Part shown: positions 1-9,365 of the stretch, in pieces
Layout: every line of letters begins with the position of its first letter
Numbering within the stretch: position 1 is the first letter of the stretch
NCBI GenBank assembly: GCA_002083395.1
Contig: LWDH01000015.1
Coordinates: 1 to 64,000, forward strand
DNA length: 64,000 nucleotides
Direction of reading: 5' to 3'
From: Proteobacteria bacterium SG_bin4
GTDB taxonomy: Bacteria; Pseudomonadota; Gammaproteobacteria; Burkholderiales; Nitrosomonadaceae
The notes under the pieces: generated by a model
Told to the model about the DNA's origin: nothing
The model's database searches: none
The model's input: the letters and a program-made list of their open reading frames with translations, nothing else
Program-made: the position numbers and the translations under genes

Positions 1-10
1 TGGCATTCAT
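1..10 (-). CDS. Start of a truncated gene reading off the left edge
   Basis: On the minus strand the sequence reads AAAGGAGAGAGAG then ATG AAT GCC, a strong Shine-Dalgarno followed by a start codon at position 10. Only three codons are inside the window, so the product cannot be read. It lies downstream of rpsT on the same strand. In many betaproteobacteria the lipid II flippase gene murJ is found near rpsT, so MurJ is a guess from synteny only. Confidence 0.45.
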
Positions 11-117
11 CTCTCTCTCCTTTGGTTTTCCATTAATCTTTTTGTCTTTCTAATTTCTTCTTTGAAGAATCTGATTTAATTTTCCAATTCTCATTGAAGA
101 AGATTATAAGTTTGCAA

Positions 118-381
118 TTAATTCATCAGCTTAATCGCTGAAGACAATCGGCTTTTGTAACGTGATGCTTTATTTTTATGAATAATACCTCTACCAGCTA
201 TTGAATCAATCGTTCCCACTGAATTAATAAATACGCTTTTAGCCGCTTCTTTATCCCCCAGTCCGATTGCTTTTCTGACTGATTTAATAGCAGTACGTAA
301 CTGTGATCGCAAATGAACATTATGCGCTCTTCTCTTGATAGCTTGTCTAGCACGCTTTCTCGCTTGTGCGCTGTTAGCCAT
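118..381 (-). CDS. rpsT: 30S ribosomal protein S20
   Basis: S20 binds the 5' domain of 16S rRNA during assembly of the small ribosomal subunit. The predicted protein has 87 residues, the usual length, and begins MANSAQARKRARQ, the typical lysine/arginine-rich S20 N-terminus. The ATG at 381 is chosen over an in-frame TTG at 393 because it gives the canonical N-terminus and follows a GGGGG stretch that can act as ribosome binding site. The gene stands alone on the minus strand, separated from rluB by about 90 bases. The identification is secure. Confidence 0.97.
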   Translation of the reverse strand: MANSAQARKRARQAIKRRAHNVHLRSQLRTAIKSVRKAIGLGDKEAAKSVFINSVGTIDSIAGRGIIHKNKASRYKSRLSSAIKLMN

Positions 382-475
382 TAATACCCCCAAACCTCTT
401 CGAAAAAGAACGAATGTTACTTTCTTTTCTTTTCCAGCGCAACTTGTAAGTACTCTGTGTTTAACCGTGTTGTTT

Positions 476-1351
476 TTACATTACATCTCGTTTCATCAGT
501 GATAATAATCGCCGTGTTTCTTTTTCATCCAGTTCTAACCATTGTCCGCGTTTGATACGGGGCGGCAAATTAACCGGACCGAAACGAACACGCATCAAAC
601 GGCTAACCATAACGCCAACGGCTTCAAACATGCGTCGCACTTCGCGATTTTTTCCTTCTTTAAGGATGACGCGGTACCAGCGATTGGCCCCCTCACCGCC
701 TTCCTCTGCCAGATACGTGAATGCTGCCTGGCCATCGTCGAGCAGTATGCCGGTGGTCAGTTGCTCCATCTGTTCTTCGGTAAGCTCACCAAGGATCCGC
801 ACCGCATACTCACGTTCCATTTCGAAGCGTGGATGCATCAAGCGGTTAGCCAGAACACCATCATTGGTAAAAATCAACAAGCCGCTGGTATTAAAATCGA
901 GGCGCCCGACTGCAATCCACTTCGATGATCGCAAATGCGGTAATTTATCGAACACCGACGGACGCCCTTGCGGATCGTCCCGGCTGACGATTTCCCCTTC
1001 GGGTTTGTGATACAGCAACACTTTCGGCAATTCTTCCTCGACATGCACACGAATCGTGCGCCTGCCGATCCGAATCACATCCCCCGTCCCAGCACGATCA
1101 CCCAATTGGGCAATCTGGTTGTTCAAAGTGACTTTCCCGGCAGCAATCAACTCTTCCATTTCCCGTCGCGATCCGAGTCCTTTTTGCGCCAGCAGCTTTT
1201 GCAACTTAAAAGTTGCAATTGGCTGCTTAGCAGATTGCATTGATGTTTCTGGTGAATGCTTAGCGGGTGGCGTTGCTATTGTCTTAGCGGAGACACGCGT
1301 GGATGCCGATGTTTTTTTCCTCGGGGGACGGAATGGTTTGTTAACTTTCAT
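476..1351 (-). CDS. rluB: 23S rRNA pseudouridine synthase, RluB type
   Basis: Isomerises a uridine of 23S rRNA to pseudouridine (U2605 in E. coli numbering for RluB). The 291-residue protein has a basic, low-complexity N-terminal extension of about 50 residues, an S4 RNA-binding domain (about 51-95, LQKLLAQKGLGSRREMEELI) and the RsuA/RluB/E/F catalytic domain. The motif GRLDFNTSGLL holds the conserved catalytic aspartate, and GKNREVRRMFEAVG matches the family. The start is an ATG. Assignment to RluB rather than RluE or RluF rests on overall resemblance and the S4 domain; family membership is certain. Confidence 0.92.
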   Translation of the reverse strand: MKVNKPFRPPRKKTSASTRVSAKTIATPPAKHSPETSMQSAKQPIATFKLQKLLAQKGLGSRREMEELIAAGKVTLNNQIAQLGDRAGTGDVIRIGRRTIRVHVEEELPKVLLYHKPEGEIVSRDDPQGRPSVFDKLPHLRSSKWIAVGRLDFNTSGLLIFTNDGVLANRLMHPRFEMEREYAVRILGELTEEQMEQLTTGILLDDGQAAFTYLAEEGGEGANRWYRVILKEGKNREVRRMFEAVGVMVSRLMRVRFGPVNLPPRIKRGQWLELDEKETRRLLSLMKRDVM

Positions 1352-1469
1352 GGATGGCTAATTTGCGATGAATGCTGTTGAAGCAATCAAAAAAGGGCTA
1401 ATTCTAAACTATTACGCAGACTAGCTGTTGCCGCCATCGCCATCGCCATGAACCGCCACATGAAGGCAC

Positions 1470-1484
1470 GAGCACTCAGTGCTC
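1470..1484. other. Perfect palindrome at the 3' end of the repeat-protein gene
   Basis: GAGCACT-C-AGTGCTC forms a 7-bp inverted repeat that overlaps the TGA stop of the gene ending at 1483. It lacks a following T run on the minus strand, so it is not a textbook intrinsic terminator. It could protect the 3' end of the transcript or end transcription weakly. Confidence 0.35.
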
Positions 1485-4400
1485 AAAATGTCAGATTGCC
1501 AGCCACCAGACCGGTACCATCATTGTGTGTCACAATCCCCATCACCTGCAGGTCCGCAGCGACAATGGTGTCATCCCCGCCGGTGCCCGCCGTATACAAC
1601 ACTAAGGCCGATTGCGTTGTGGAAAAATTGAGAATAAACAAATGCTCCTCTCCAGTTGCGATACCGCTGAAATCAATTTCTTCGTTCAACTCGGTAATGA
1701 CACTGGCCAATCCGGGTGTCGTGAACGCCGACAATGCAATTTCGATTTCGGCATCCGCCAATACCGTCGCTTCCTGATCGCTGCCACCCACAATGACTTG
1801 ATTGCCGCCGTCAGAACCATCAGCGGTTGAATAATCGAGACTATTATCACTATCATCATCGAGCAGCGTCTTTAATGTCGCAGTGATTTGAATCAAATCG
1901 TCGGTGGCATCATTGGCATTCGCATCGAATTGAGTAATCGAATCGGCGCCGCTGCTTGCTCCGGCAGCGGCGCCATCCGTTGCGGCACTATAAATAAATG
2001 TCTGCAAAGTATTATCGTTGGCGCTGCTGCCCAGTGTCACGCTGTCGGCGCCGCCGTTCCCGGTAATACTGTCACTGCCGGCGCCACTGGTGATCGAATC
2101 ATTCCCGCTCCCACCGACCAGGGTATCGTTGCCGGTACCGCCACTGAGCGTGTCACTTCCCGCGCCACCGGTAATACTGTCGTTGCCGGTACCGCCGCTA
2201 ATCGTGAAAGCACCATCGGTTTCCGCGCCGCCATTGAATGTCAAAGCACCGGAATTAGCCGCATTCGATAAGGTTAATGTGGCGCTCGCAGAGACCAATG
2301 CATCTTTAGTGGTAATGGATACTTCGGTATTGGTATTCGCTAAAGAAATGGCTTCAATATTTTTTACGGTGTCAAAATCATTGCTTGCGGTAAATGCCGT
2401 ATTCCCGGTCAGTGTCACAGTATCCGTACCCGAACCGCCATCGACGCTGTCAGCGCTGGTTAAGCCGGTAACTGCCGCGAATGAAAAAATATCATTGCCG
2501 GAACCGCTGATCACTGTGTCATTACCCAAGCCAGGCGTGACATTGTTACTACCCGCGCCGCCATCGAGCGTGTCGTTACCCGACCCGCCCTTGATGGTAT
2601 CTCCAGCGCTTCCACCGGTAATGATGAAAGCGCCATCGGTTTCCGCACTACCGTCAAAAGTCAAAACGCCGCTGGTCAGCGTAGTCGCTTGCAATGTCAG
2701 CGTGGCGCCCGCAGCTACCAGTGCATCTTTGGAGGTAATCGCCACCGCCGTCGTGGTGTTCGCCACGGTAATCACTTCGATATTGCTGACATTGTCGAAA
2801 TTGGTTGCTGCAACCGCAGTGGTTCCGGTCAATGCAACGGTATCGATACCGTTGCCGCCATCCACAGTATCCGCCGTGGTTAAGCCCGTGCCTGCAGCAA
2901 ACGTGATGGTATCGTCGCCACCGCCACCCGCTATGGAATCCGTGCCGGTACCGCCCGTAATGCTATCGGCATCGCTGCCGCCCGTAATCGTATCATTGGA
3001 GGCACCACTGCTGGTAATGCTGAAAGCACCGTCGGTTTCCGCAGCACCGTTAAATGTCAAACCACCGGTATTGGAAGTGGAAAGTGTCAACGTTGCGCCG
3101 GCAGCCACTAAGGTATCTTTGGTCGTAATGGAAACGGCCGTATTGGTATTGGCCAAGGTAATGGTTTCGATGTTGCTGACATTGTCGAAATCATTGCTGG
3201 CGGTGAATGCCGTGTTACCGGTCAATGCCACCGTGTCGCTGCCCGCGCCGCCGTCGATAACATCCGCTTGCGTCAAACCACTCACCGCAGCCAACGTAAA
3301 CGTATCGTTACCCAACTCCCCCGACAGCGTGTCGCTGCCGGTACCGGCGGTTATGCTATCGGTGCCGCTGCCACCGGTAAGAATATCGTTACCGGAACCG
3401 CCGGTAATCGTATCATTACCGGAGCCACCGGTAATTTTAAAATGCCCGTCGGTTTCGGCGGCGCCGTTAAACGTCAATACCCCGGCATTAGCCGCATTCG
3501 ATAGCGTCAACGTGGCGCCGGAGGCAACCAACGCATTGACGGTGGTAATCGCAACCGTGGTATTCACCATATCCGACAGCGTAATCACTTCGATATTGCT
3601 GACGTTGTTAAAATGTGTCGCGGTCACTGCGGTCGTGCCGGTCAGCGCCACCGTGTCGGTTCCCGTGCCGCCGTTGACCGTATCGGTCGTTAAACCAGTC
3701 CCGGCGACGAATGTAAAAGTATCGTCACCGGCGCCGCCAGTAATGTTATCGACCCCTGTACCGCCGGTGATCTTGAAATGACCGTTGGTCTCAGCGCTGC
3801 CGATGAAGGTCAAAATGCCCGAATTGGCCGCATTTGACAGCGTCAACGTCGCACCAGCCGCTACCAGCGTATCCTGCGTGGTAATCGCCACAGCGGTATT
3901 GGTGTTGGCAACCGTGATGACCTCGATATTCTTGACGTTGTTGAAATTAGTGGCGGCCACTGCAGTATTGCTGGTCAACGCCACCGTATCCGAACCGGTG
4001 CCGCCATCGACGGTATCTGCGCTGGTTAACCCGGTTCCAGCGACAAATGTGAAGGTATCATCACCGGCTCCGGTTGTAATGCTGCTGCTGCCGGTACCCG
4101 CGGTAATGTTGAATTTACCGGTGGTGCCGCTGATTGCGCCGGTCAAGGTCGAACCGGTAAAGCCCGTCACCGTCACGGTATCGCTGTCGGCGACACCGGT
4201 AATCGCCAGATTGGCCGCTGCCGCAGTAATCGCAATGCCGTCATCGGCCGTGTTATCCGTCACAGCCACCCCAATCGTACCGCTGGTAGGATTCGACACC
4301 ACCAGATTGCCGCTCAAACCGGTAATATTGACAGTGCCTGCGGCGGCGCCACCGGAAGTAACGGTGAGACTGGTATTGTTAGCCAAAGCCGTCGCGTCGA

Positions 4401-6975
4401 TACTGACCGTATCGGACGCCGCGCCGGCAGCCACATTGATCGAAGCCGCCGCCGAACCGGTCGTGATGCTGATGCCGTTATCCGCAGCATTTGCGGTGGT
4501 CACGGTTAACGCGCCGGTCAATTTGGTCGCGACCAGATCGCCCACCAAGCTGCTGACGGTCAACGCCGAAGCGCTGGTATCAGTGATGGTTAACGCCGTA
4601 TTCTGCGCTAGCGATGCCGCATTGACGGTCACCGTGTCGCTGGCTTGATTGGCAATCAAATTCAGCGCCGCCGAGCCGGTGGTTAGCGTGCGCGCATTGG
4701 TGCTATCGTCGCCCAGCTCGTAGGTCTCAATGTTAGATAACGCCGTTACCGTGCCATCGCCGGTGACGATGATTTTTTCTCCACCCGCGCCGCTACCCGG
4801 CGCCGTGACAGTACCGGTGAACGCCTGATTTTGACTGGCTTTCATCGTCACTGCCGCACCGGATGCCAACGTCAACGCTTCGATGCTGGTGATCGTAGCG
4901 CCACTGATATCAGCACCGTTACTTACGCTCAACACATCGTCAACCGTTGCATCACCTGTGAGCGTGCCTGTGATCGCCAAGGCGCCGGCGTTGAACGTCA
5001 CGGCATCGTTCGACGAATCGGCGGTAACAGTGGTAGCCGCCTGGCTGATGGTGATCGTCCGAGCATTGGTGGAATCGTCGCCGATGCTGTATTGTTCCAC
5101 GCCGGATAACGTAGTAACCGCGCCGTCGCCGGTAATGATGATTTTTTCACTGTTGGCGCCGCTGCCGGCGGCTGTGATCGTACCGGTGAACTGCTGGTTT
5201 TGCGACGCCGACATAGTGACATCATGTGTACCGGCCACACCGGTTGCATCGAAACTCAAATTGGAAAAATTGACGACCAATGCAGCGGCAATGCTTGAAC
5301 CGTCCTGAACGCTCAGGGTATTGCTGCCGCCACCGCCATCCAATAACACCGCCGTCATTACCAGCGGCGTCCATGCCGCCGCCGTTGAAATCGACAGCAC
5401 ATCGTTCGCCCCGGATCCGCTGAACGCCGTCGCATTGGTTGCCAAATACCAAGTTGAAGCAGTGGTGGGTGTCGACGGTGCAGCGCCGCCACTCGATGGG
5501 ATGACGGAAGGCAACAGCGGATCAGCCTTGCCATCGCCGGTGACATCGCCAACCAGCGCACCTGCCGCCTCAATCGCACTGGTCAACGCAGTGCCTTCGG
5601 CCAAGGCTGTCGCACTGCGAATACTCTCTTGCGCCGCCCCCGTCTGTAACAAATTTTCGATGTTCTCGGACACGATCTGAATCGCGGCCATATTGGCAAG
5701 GATCTGCGTTATTTTGGTATTGTTCACGACCGCATTATCAACTGCCCGATTCAGATACGCGATTGCGGTAGCCACTTCATCCAGCATCGCGCCAACTTTA
5801 AACAGCATCGCATTGTCAGCGCCGGCCAGCACCGTGGCATCCTGAATCACTTGAGCAATGAAAGCGGTGGCAGTTAATTCAACCGGTTCAGCAGTCTTGG
5901 CAAGGTTCGCCGCCAATGCCGCATAAGCCAAATCGATGATCTGCGCCTCGTCTGCCAGCACACCGGCGCCGCTCAAAAAAGCGGCTGTTTGACTTACCAA
6001 AATATTGATCTGAGAAATTGCTGCCTGTACCGCCACCGCTTCCGCAATCGCAGCAGCCGATGTATCGGTGCGGTTTGCTTCATAAATCGGATCGTAGTGC
6101 AGCGGCTGAAAACCGGATGGCAGTCCGAGCGCCGCCGAAAGTTTGGCTGATGCATCCTCGGCAACCGTGGCGTCAGCCTGCAGCAACTTGACAAGCAGCG
6201 TCGTCAACGGATTGATGACCGTGGCGCCGGGCGGTGCGAACATGCGCCCTTCAAACGGTTTTCCGGTGGCGATATCAACCCCGCCCGACATAATCAATTG
6301 ACCAAATGCGCTGACTCCCGGCAGCGTGAAACCACCCAACGCATCGGTTGTGACGGAGAGCTCCCCGGCGCTTTTGCTGCCATTGCCGTCCAAATCCGCA
6401 AAAACCACCGCATCTTTGATATAGCCGTCGATGGCTTTTCCGGTAACGCCCGATTCAATCCGGGTTTTAGCTGAATCGACTGTGGCCGGATCGTCGGTCA
6501 CCTGGGCTAGAACTTCTTGCAGAATCGCAAGACTGGTCGCTGTTCCCTTAAGATCGACGGAATAATAAGCCGCCACTTCGGTTTTATGATGCAACTGCCG
6601 GGCAGCCGCCCCCCATGCCGCGTTGTCCGGGTCGACCACCGCCAGCGCCGAAGCTGCCCAATGCATCACACCGCCACGGCTCTCGCCGGCATTCAGCAGC
6701 TTGTCGATTGCTGTGATTGCCCAGGATTTATGTTCCCTGGCTACCAGCGAACCGGCGATATTTTCCACGAACTGCCGGGCGAAAAGATTGTTGGATAGCG
6801 TGTCGGAATAATAGAAATTTTTGAAAACGTCGGTGGCTGTGAGCGCATCGGCCAGCGCTTTCACCCCTCCGGCATTGCTGGCGAAAACTTCAAATTCTGT
6901 TAAATACCGCGCACCGGGGGCCGCATCGAACATCGCGACCACGGTTCGGATCGTTTCTATTTGCCTGTCATTCAT
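1483..6975 (-). CDS. Giant RTX-like repetitive secreted or surface protein
   Basis: A 1830-residue acidic protein with very few cysteines, built from repeats. Residues 1-175 form a helical N-terminal region resembling N-termini of some bacterial S-layer and adhesin proteins. Residues about 176-260 include a segment with FADLDGNGSKSAGE, an EF-hand-like calcium loop. A Thr/Ser/Ala/Val-rich beta region (about 500-970) holds two copies of a module around GDDSTNART. The C-terminal half carries five units of about 112-142 residues, each with DTVDGGxGxDTVALT and GGSGNDTITGG-type nonapeptides that bind calcium in RTX proteins. There is no N-terminal signal peptide, consistent with type I secretion, but no ABC exporter or TolC is nearby. 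Likely a calcium-binding adhesin or S-layer-like protein; function unproven. The ATG at 6975 has no strong Shine-Dalgarno. Confidence 0.8.
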   Translation of the reverse strand: MNDRQIETIRTVVAMFDAAPGARYLTEFEVFASNAGGVKALADALTATDVFKNFYYSDTLSNNLFARQFVENIAGSLVAREHKSWAITAIDKLLNAGESRGGVMHWAASALAVVDPDNAAWGAAARQLHHKTEVAAYYSVDLKGTATSLAILQEVLAQVTDDPATVDSAKTRIESGVTGKAIDGYIKDAVVFADLDGNGSKSAGELSVTTDALGGFTLPGVSAFGQLIMSGGVDIATGKPFEGRMFAPPGATVINPLTTLLVKLLQADATVAEDASAKLSAALGLPSGFQPLHYDPIYEANRTDTSAAAIAEAVAVQAAISQINILVSQTAAFLSGAGVLADEAQIIDLAYAALAANLAKTAEPVELTATAFIAQVIQDATVLAGADNAMLFKVGAMLDEVATAIAYLNRAVDNAVVNNTKITQILANMAAIQIVSENIENLLQTGAAQESIRSATALAEGTALTSAIEAAGALVGDVTGDGKADPLLPSVIPSSGGAAPSTPTTASTWYLATNATAFSGSGANDVLSISTAAAWTPLVMTAVLLDGGGGSNTLSVQDGSSIAAALVVNFSNLSFDATGVAGTHDVTMSASQNQQFTGTITAAGSGANSEKIIITGDGAVTTLSGVEQYSIGDDSTNARTITISQAATTVTADSSNDAVTFNAGALAITGTLTGDATVDDVLSVSNGADISGATITSIEALTLASGAAVTMKASQNQAFTGTVTAPGSGAGGEKIIVTGDGTVTALSNIETYELGDDSTNARTLTTGSAALNLIANQASDTVTVNAASLAQNTALTITDTSASALTVSSLVGDLVATKLTGALTVTTANAADNGISITTGSAAASINVAAGAASDTVSIDATALANNTSLTVTSGGAAAGTVNITGLSGNLVVSNPTSGTIGVAVTDNTADDGIAITAAAANLAITGVADSDTVTVTGFTGSTLTGAISGTTGKFNITAGTGSSSITTGAGDDTFTFVAGTGLTSADTVDGGTGSDTVALTSNTAVAATNFNNVKNIEVITVANTNTAVAITTQDTLVAAGATLTLSNAANSGILTFIGSAETNGHFKITGGTGVDNITGGAGDDTFTFVAGTGLTTDTVNGGTGTDTVALTGTTAVTATHFNNVSNIEVITLSDMVNTTVAITTVNALVASGATLTLSNAANAGVLTFNGAAETDGHFKITGGSGNDTITGGSGNDILTGGSGTDSITAGTGSDTLSGELGNDTFTLAAVSGLTQADVIDGGAGSDTVALTGNTAFTASNDFDNVSNIETITLANTNTAVSITTKDTLVAAGATLTLSTSNTGGLTFNGAAETDGAFSITSSGASNDTITGGSDADSITGGTGTDSIAGGGGDDTITFAAGTGLTTADTVDGGNGIDTVALTGTTAVAATNFDNVSNIEVITVANTTTAVAITSKDALVAAGATLTLQATTLTSGVLTFDGSAETDGAFIITGGSAGDTIKGGSGNDTLDGGAGSNNVTPGLGNDTVISGSGNDIFSFAAVTGLTSADSVDGGSGTDTVTLTGNTAFTASNDFDTVKNIEAISLANTNTEVSITTKDALVSASATLTLSNAANSGALTFNGGAETDGAFTISGGTGNDSITGGAGSDTLSGGTGNDTLVGGSGNDSITSGAGSDSITGNGGADSVTLGSSANDNTLQTFIYSAATDGAAAGASSGADSITQFDANANDATDDLIQITATLKTLLDDDSDNSLDYSTADGSDGGNQVIVGGSDQEATVLADAEIEIALSAFTTPGLASVITELNEEIDFSGIATGEEHLFILNFSTTQSALVLYTAGTGGDDTIVAADLQVMGIVTHNDGTGLVAGNLTF
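2200..4090 (-). repeat. Five tandem units encoding RTX-type modules
   Basis: Within the giant gene, five related DNA units encode the same order: calcium nonapeptides, TFxAGTGLTxADTVDGG, an ALTGNTAxxAxNFDNVSNIE block, a DTLVAAGATLTLS block and FNGAAETDG. Equivalent points lie near 4008, 3672, 3252, 2866 and 2440, so unit lengths vary from about 336 to 426 bases because the number of GGxGxD nonapeptides differs. Such arrays are prone to recombination and to assembly collapse. Confidence 0.8.
4690..5230 (-). repeat. Two copies of a second, non-RTX module
   Basis: Two segments about 370 bases apart encode closely similar peptides: SQNQ(A/Q)FTGT(V/I)TA, GSGA, EKII(V/I)TGDG, then (Y)xxGDDSTNART. 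The match includes the near-identical stretch around 4694 and 5064. They belong to the beta-rich middle region of the giant protein and are distinct from the RTX units downstream. Confidence 0.7.
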
Positions 6976-7102
6976 GAGTCATTACGCTCTAATCAAATAA
7001 GTGTCTAAAAAGACACCATTCTTTCGATTGTACTCAGAACCAGGGTAAATAGATTACCCGAATAAACTCAATAAATTACGCTATATTAGTTTTTTACTGA
7101 CA

Positions 7103-7426
7103 TTAGAAAGGCAGTTTGAATCCCGGTGGCAGCCCCATGCCGCTGGTCAATGCCGACATTTTTTCCTGCGTGGTTGCTTCGACTTTGCGCACGGCGTCGT
7201 TGAATGCTGCGGCGACCAGGTCTTCCAGCATTTCCTTGTCGTCGCCGATCAGGCTGCTGTCGATGTCGACGCGTTTGACGTCGTGGCGGCAGGTCATGGT
7301 GACTTTCACCATGCCGGCGCCGGATTGGCCTTCGACTTCGATGTTGGCCAGATTTTCCTGCATTTTGCGCATGTTTTCCTGCATCATCTGAGCCTGCTTC
7401 ATCATATTACCCAGATTTCCTCTCAT
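7103..7426 (-). CDS. ybaB: YbaB/EbfC family nucleoid-associated protein
   Basis: A small DNA-binding dimer of the YbaB/EbfC family, 107 residues, the usual size. The family pattern is clear: MRGNLGNMMKQAQMMQENM at the N-terminus (coiled, Met/Gln-rich), a central GxGxVKVT-like strand (GAGMVKVTMTC) and the C-terminal GMGLPPGFKLPF. The start has an AGGAG motif about nine bases upstream. It lies 14 bases downstream of dnaX in the same direction, the classic dnaX-ybaB arrangement. The usual third gene, recR, is not next to it here. Confidence 0.96.
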   Translation of the reverse strand: MRGNLGNMMKQAQMMQENMRKMQENLANIEVEGQSGAGMVKVTMTCRHDVKRVDIDSSLIGDDKEMLEDLVAAAFNDAVRKVEATTQEKMSALTSGMGLPPGFKLPF

Positions 7427-7440
7427 GTTGATGTTCTCCT

Positions 7441-9048
7441 TTATTTTTCGATTGGTTTTATGGTGGAAACAACTAATTTTGCATCGAATTGTTCGATCAA
7501 TTCTTGCACCACCGGATCCTGTTCGATCGCGGCGATGGCGTCCGCCTGCTTTTGTTGTTCTTCGCGTTGCTGCAGCGCCGCGGGCGTTAATCCGGAAAGC
7601 GTGCCTAGCGTGAAGCTCAGTCTAACAGGTTTGCCAAAATATGTATCCAGCGCTGCCTGGATTTTCTCTTGATACTTCTTATCCAACAAGTGCTTATGCA
7701 CTTCCGGCACATGCAGTTCAATATTATCCGCCGACAGCACTTTGGCTTCGCTGTGTTGCGCCAGCATTTTCGCCATGCCGGACAGTTTCAGTTGCTGACT
7801 CAATTGCGGCCAATCGAGATTGGATGCAGGGGCATTTCGGGTATTCTCAACCGGCACCGTCGCTACCGGCGCGGGCTTAACCGGCGATGGAGGCTTTTGC
7901 GGCTGCGCGATTGCCGCTGCCGGTTGCACAGCGGGCTGCGCTGGCCGGTCAGCCGTCCTGTCATCCGGCATGAAGGTCAGCATGCGCAGCAAGGTCATGG
8001 TGAAACCGGCGTACTCGTCGGGCGCCAGACTTAAATCGCTGCGGCCGTGCAACGCGATTTGATAAAACAATTGAATGTCCTCGGGTGGTAGTTGCCGCGC
8101 CAGTTCGAAAATACGCGCATACTCCGGCGTATCTTCGCCGATCGCTTGCGGCACGGTCTGCGCCAATGCGATGCGATGCAGCACAGCGGCCAATTCTTGC
8201 AAGGCGGTATCGAACGGCAGGCATTGCGCTTCCATTTCGTCCGCCAGCGTCAATAGTTGCACGCCATTCTTTTGCGCCAGCGCTTCCAGCAGGTCGAACA
8301 AGTAGCCTTGATCGATGATGCCGAGCATGTCGCGCACACCGGCTTCGGCAATTTTCCCTTCACCGAACGCAATCGCCTGATCCAGCAGACTGAGCGCATC
8401 GCGCATGCTGCCTTGCGCGGCGCGGGCGATTAATTGCAGCGAAACATCATCCGCCGGAATATTTTCTTGTTGCAGGATTTTTTTGAGATGCCCGGCTATT
8501 TGCGCTTGCGGAATTTGTTTCAGATTGAATTGCAAGCAACGGGACAATACCGTCACCGGAATTTTTTGCGGATCGGTGGTTGCCAGTACAAACTTGACAT
8601 GCGCCGGTGGTTCTTCCAGCGTTTTCAGCATGGCATTGAACGCCGATTTGGACAGCATGTGCACTTCGTCGATGATGTAGATCTTATAGCGGCCGCTGGT
8701 CGGCGCATACAGGGCGTTTTCCAACAGTTCGCGCATGTTATCGACTTGCGTGTTGGAGGCGGCATCCAGTTCGATCAGGTCGATGAAACTGCCGCTGTCG
8801 ATTTGACGGCATGCCGGGCAAGCGCCGCACGGCGATGCGGTAACGCCGGTTTCGCAATTGAGCGACTTGGCTAATATGCGGGCGATGGTGGTTTTGCCGA
8901 CCCCACGGGTGCCGGTAAACAAATAGGCGTGATGTAAACGGTTTTGCTCAAGCGCGTTGGTCAAGGCTTTGACCACATGCTCCTGCCCTGTCAATTCCGA
9001 GAACTTTTTGGGGCGCCACTTACGCGCAAGGACTTGTGTTTGCGACAC
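7441..9048 (-). CDS. dnaX: DNA polymerase III subunits gamma/tau
   Basis: Clamp-loader ATPase of the replicative polymerase. The 535-residue protein shows a Walker A motif GTRGVGKT (residues 46-53), the zinc-binding cysteines C65, C74, C77 and C80, Walker B IIDEVHML and the sensor region ATTDPQKIPVTVLSRC. A Pro/Ala-rich linker (about 370-410) precedes the C-terminal tau domain that contacts the polymerase. The start is GTG at 9048, fixed by the conserved MSQTQVLARKWRPKKF; no clear Shine-Dalgarno is visible. It is followed closely by ybaB. A programmed frameshift giving a separate gamma product was not assessed. Confidence 0.97.
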   Translation of the reverse strand: MSQTQVLARKWRPKKFSELTGQEHVVKALTNALEQNRLHHAYLFTGTRGVGKTTIARILAKSLNCETGVTASPCGACPACRQIDSGSFIDLIELDAASNTQVDNMRELLENALYAPTSGRYKIYIIDEVHMLSKSAFNAMLKTLEEPPAHVKFVLATTDPQKIPVTVLSRCLQFNLKQIPQAQIAGHLKKILQQENIPADDVSLQLIARAAQGSMRDALSLLDQAIAFGEGKIAEAGVRDMLGIIDQGYLFDLLEALAQKNGVQLLTLADEMEAQCLPFDTALQELAAVLHRIALAQTVPQAIGEDTPEYARIFELARQLPPEDIQLFYQIALHGRSDLSLAPDEYAGFTMTLLRMLTFMPDDRTADRPAQPAVQPAAAIAQPQKPPSPVKPAPVATVPVENTRNAPASNLDWPQLSQQLKLSGMAKMLAQHSEAKVLSADNIELHVPEVHKHLLDKKYQEKIQAALDTYFGKPVRLSFTLGTLSGLTPAALQQREEQQKQADAIAAIEQDPVVQELIEQFDAKLVVSTIKPIEK

Positions 9049-9120
9049 GTTATCGTATGAAAAAGCGAAAGACCCTGTAAAACCAGCAAAAAACCGGAAT
9101 AATCGATCTCTGTTAGCGTT

Positions 9121-9220
9121 GGGTGGCGAGCCAGATCCCCGGCACTCGCGATAAATAGCTGTGGCTGCTTCCTTCCGGACCTGACCAGGTTCACTACCTC
9201 ACGATGCGGGGTGGCCCGCC
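9121..9220 (-). ncRNA. ffs: Signal recognition particle RNA, small (4.5S) type
   Basis: The minus strand contains the near-invariant SRP core CAGGTCCGGAAGGAAGCAGC with the GGAA tetraloop bound by Ffh. The outer arms GGCGGGCC (9213-9220) and GGCTCGCC (9125-9132) pair in an 8-bp terminal stem, giving an RNA of about 100 nt, close to E. coli 4.5S RNA. It targets ribosomes making membrane proteins to FtsY. The gene lies 72 bases upstream of dnaX on the same strand. End points are inferred from pairing. Confidence 0.93.
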
Positions 9221-9365
9221 ATAAACTTCTAAAGTGGCGGAAGTATACCAGCAGATAAACGATTACTCCAATTTAATGGGTATACTCTCCGCGGTCGCTT
9301 GGCAAAAAATTCAAATTCAAATTGGATCAAACCGTTATAGGGTTATTTTCACGGAAACCGCTGCC

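Noticed and set aside
2018..3781. A 587-codon open frame on the plus strand, with a follow-on frame at 3785-4648
   Set aside because: It is antisense to the RTX repeats and made of Pro/Val/Ser-rich low-complexity sequence mirroring their periodic codons; it has no ribosome binding site or family match.
2200..4090. Regular repeats that could suggest a CRISPR array
   Set aside because: Units are 330-430 bases, vary in length, and encode calcium-binding protein repeats in frame; there are no unique short spacers.
8434..8874. A 146-codon frame opposite dnaX
   Set aside because: It lies entirely within the conserved dnaX gene and has no recognisable protein features.
9234..9365. N-terminal extension of the HD-GYP gene from GTG 9234
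   Set aside because: It starts 14 bases from the ffs gene, has no ribosome binding site and adds residues outside the GAF domain; ATG 9366 was preferred, though not proven.
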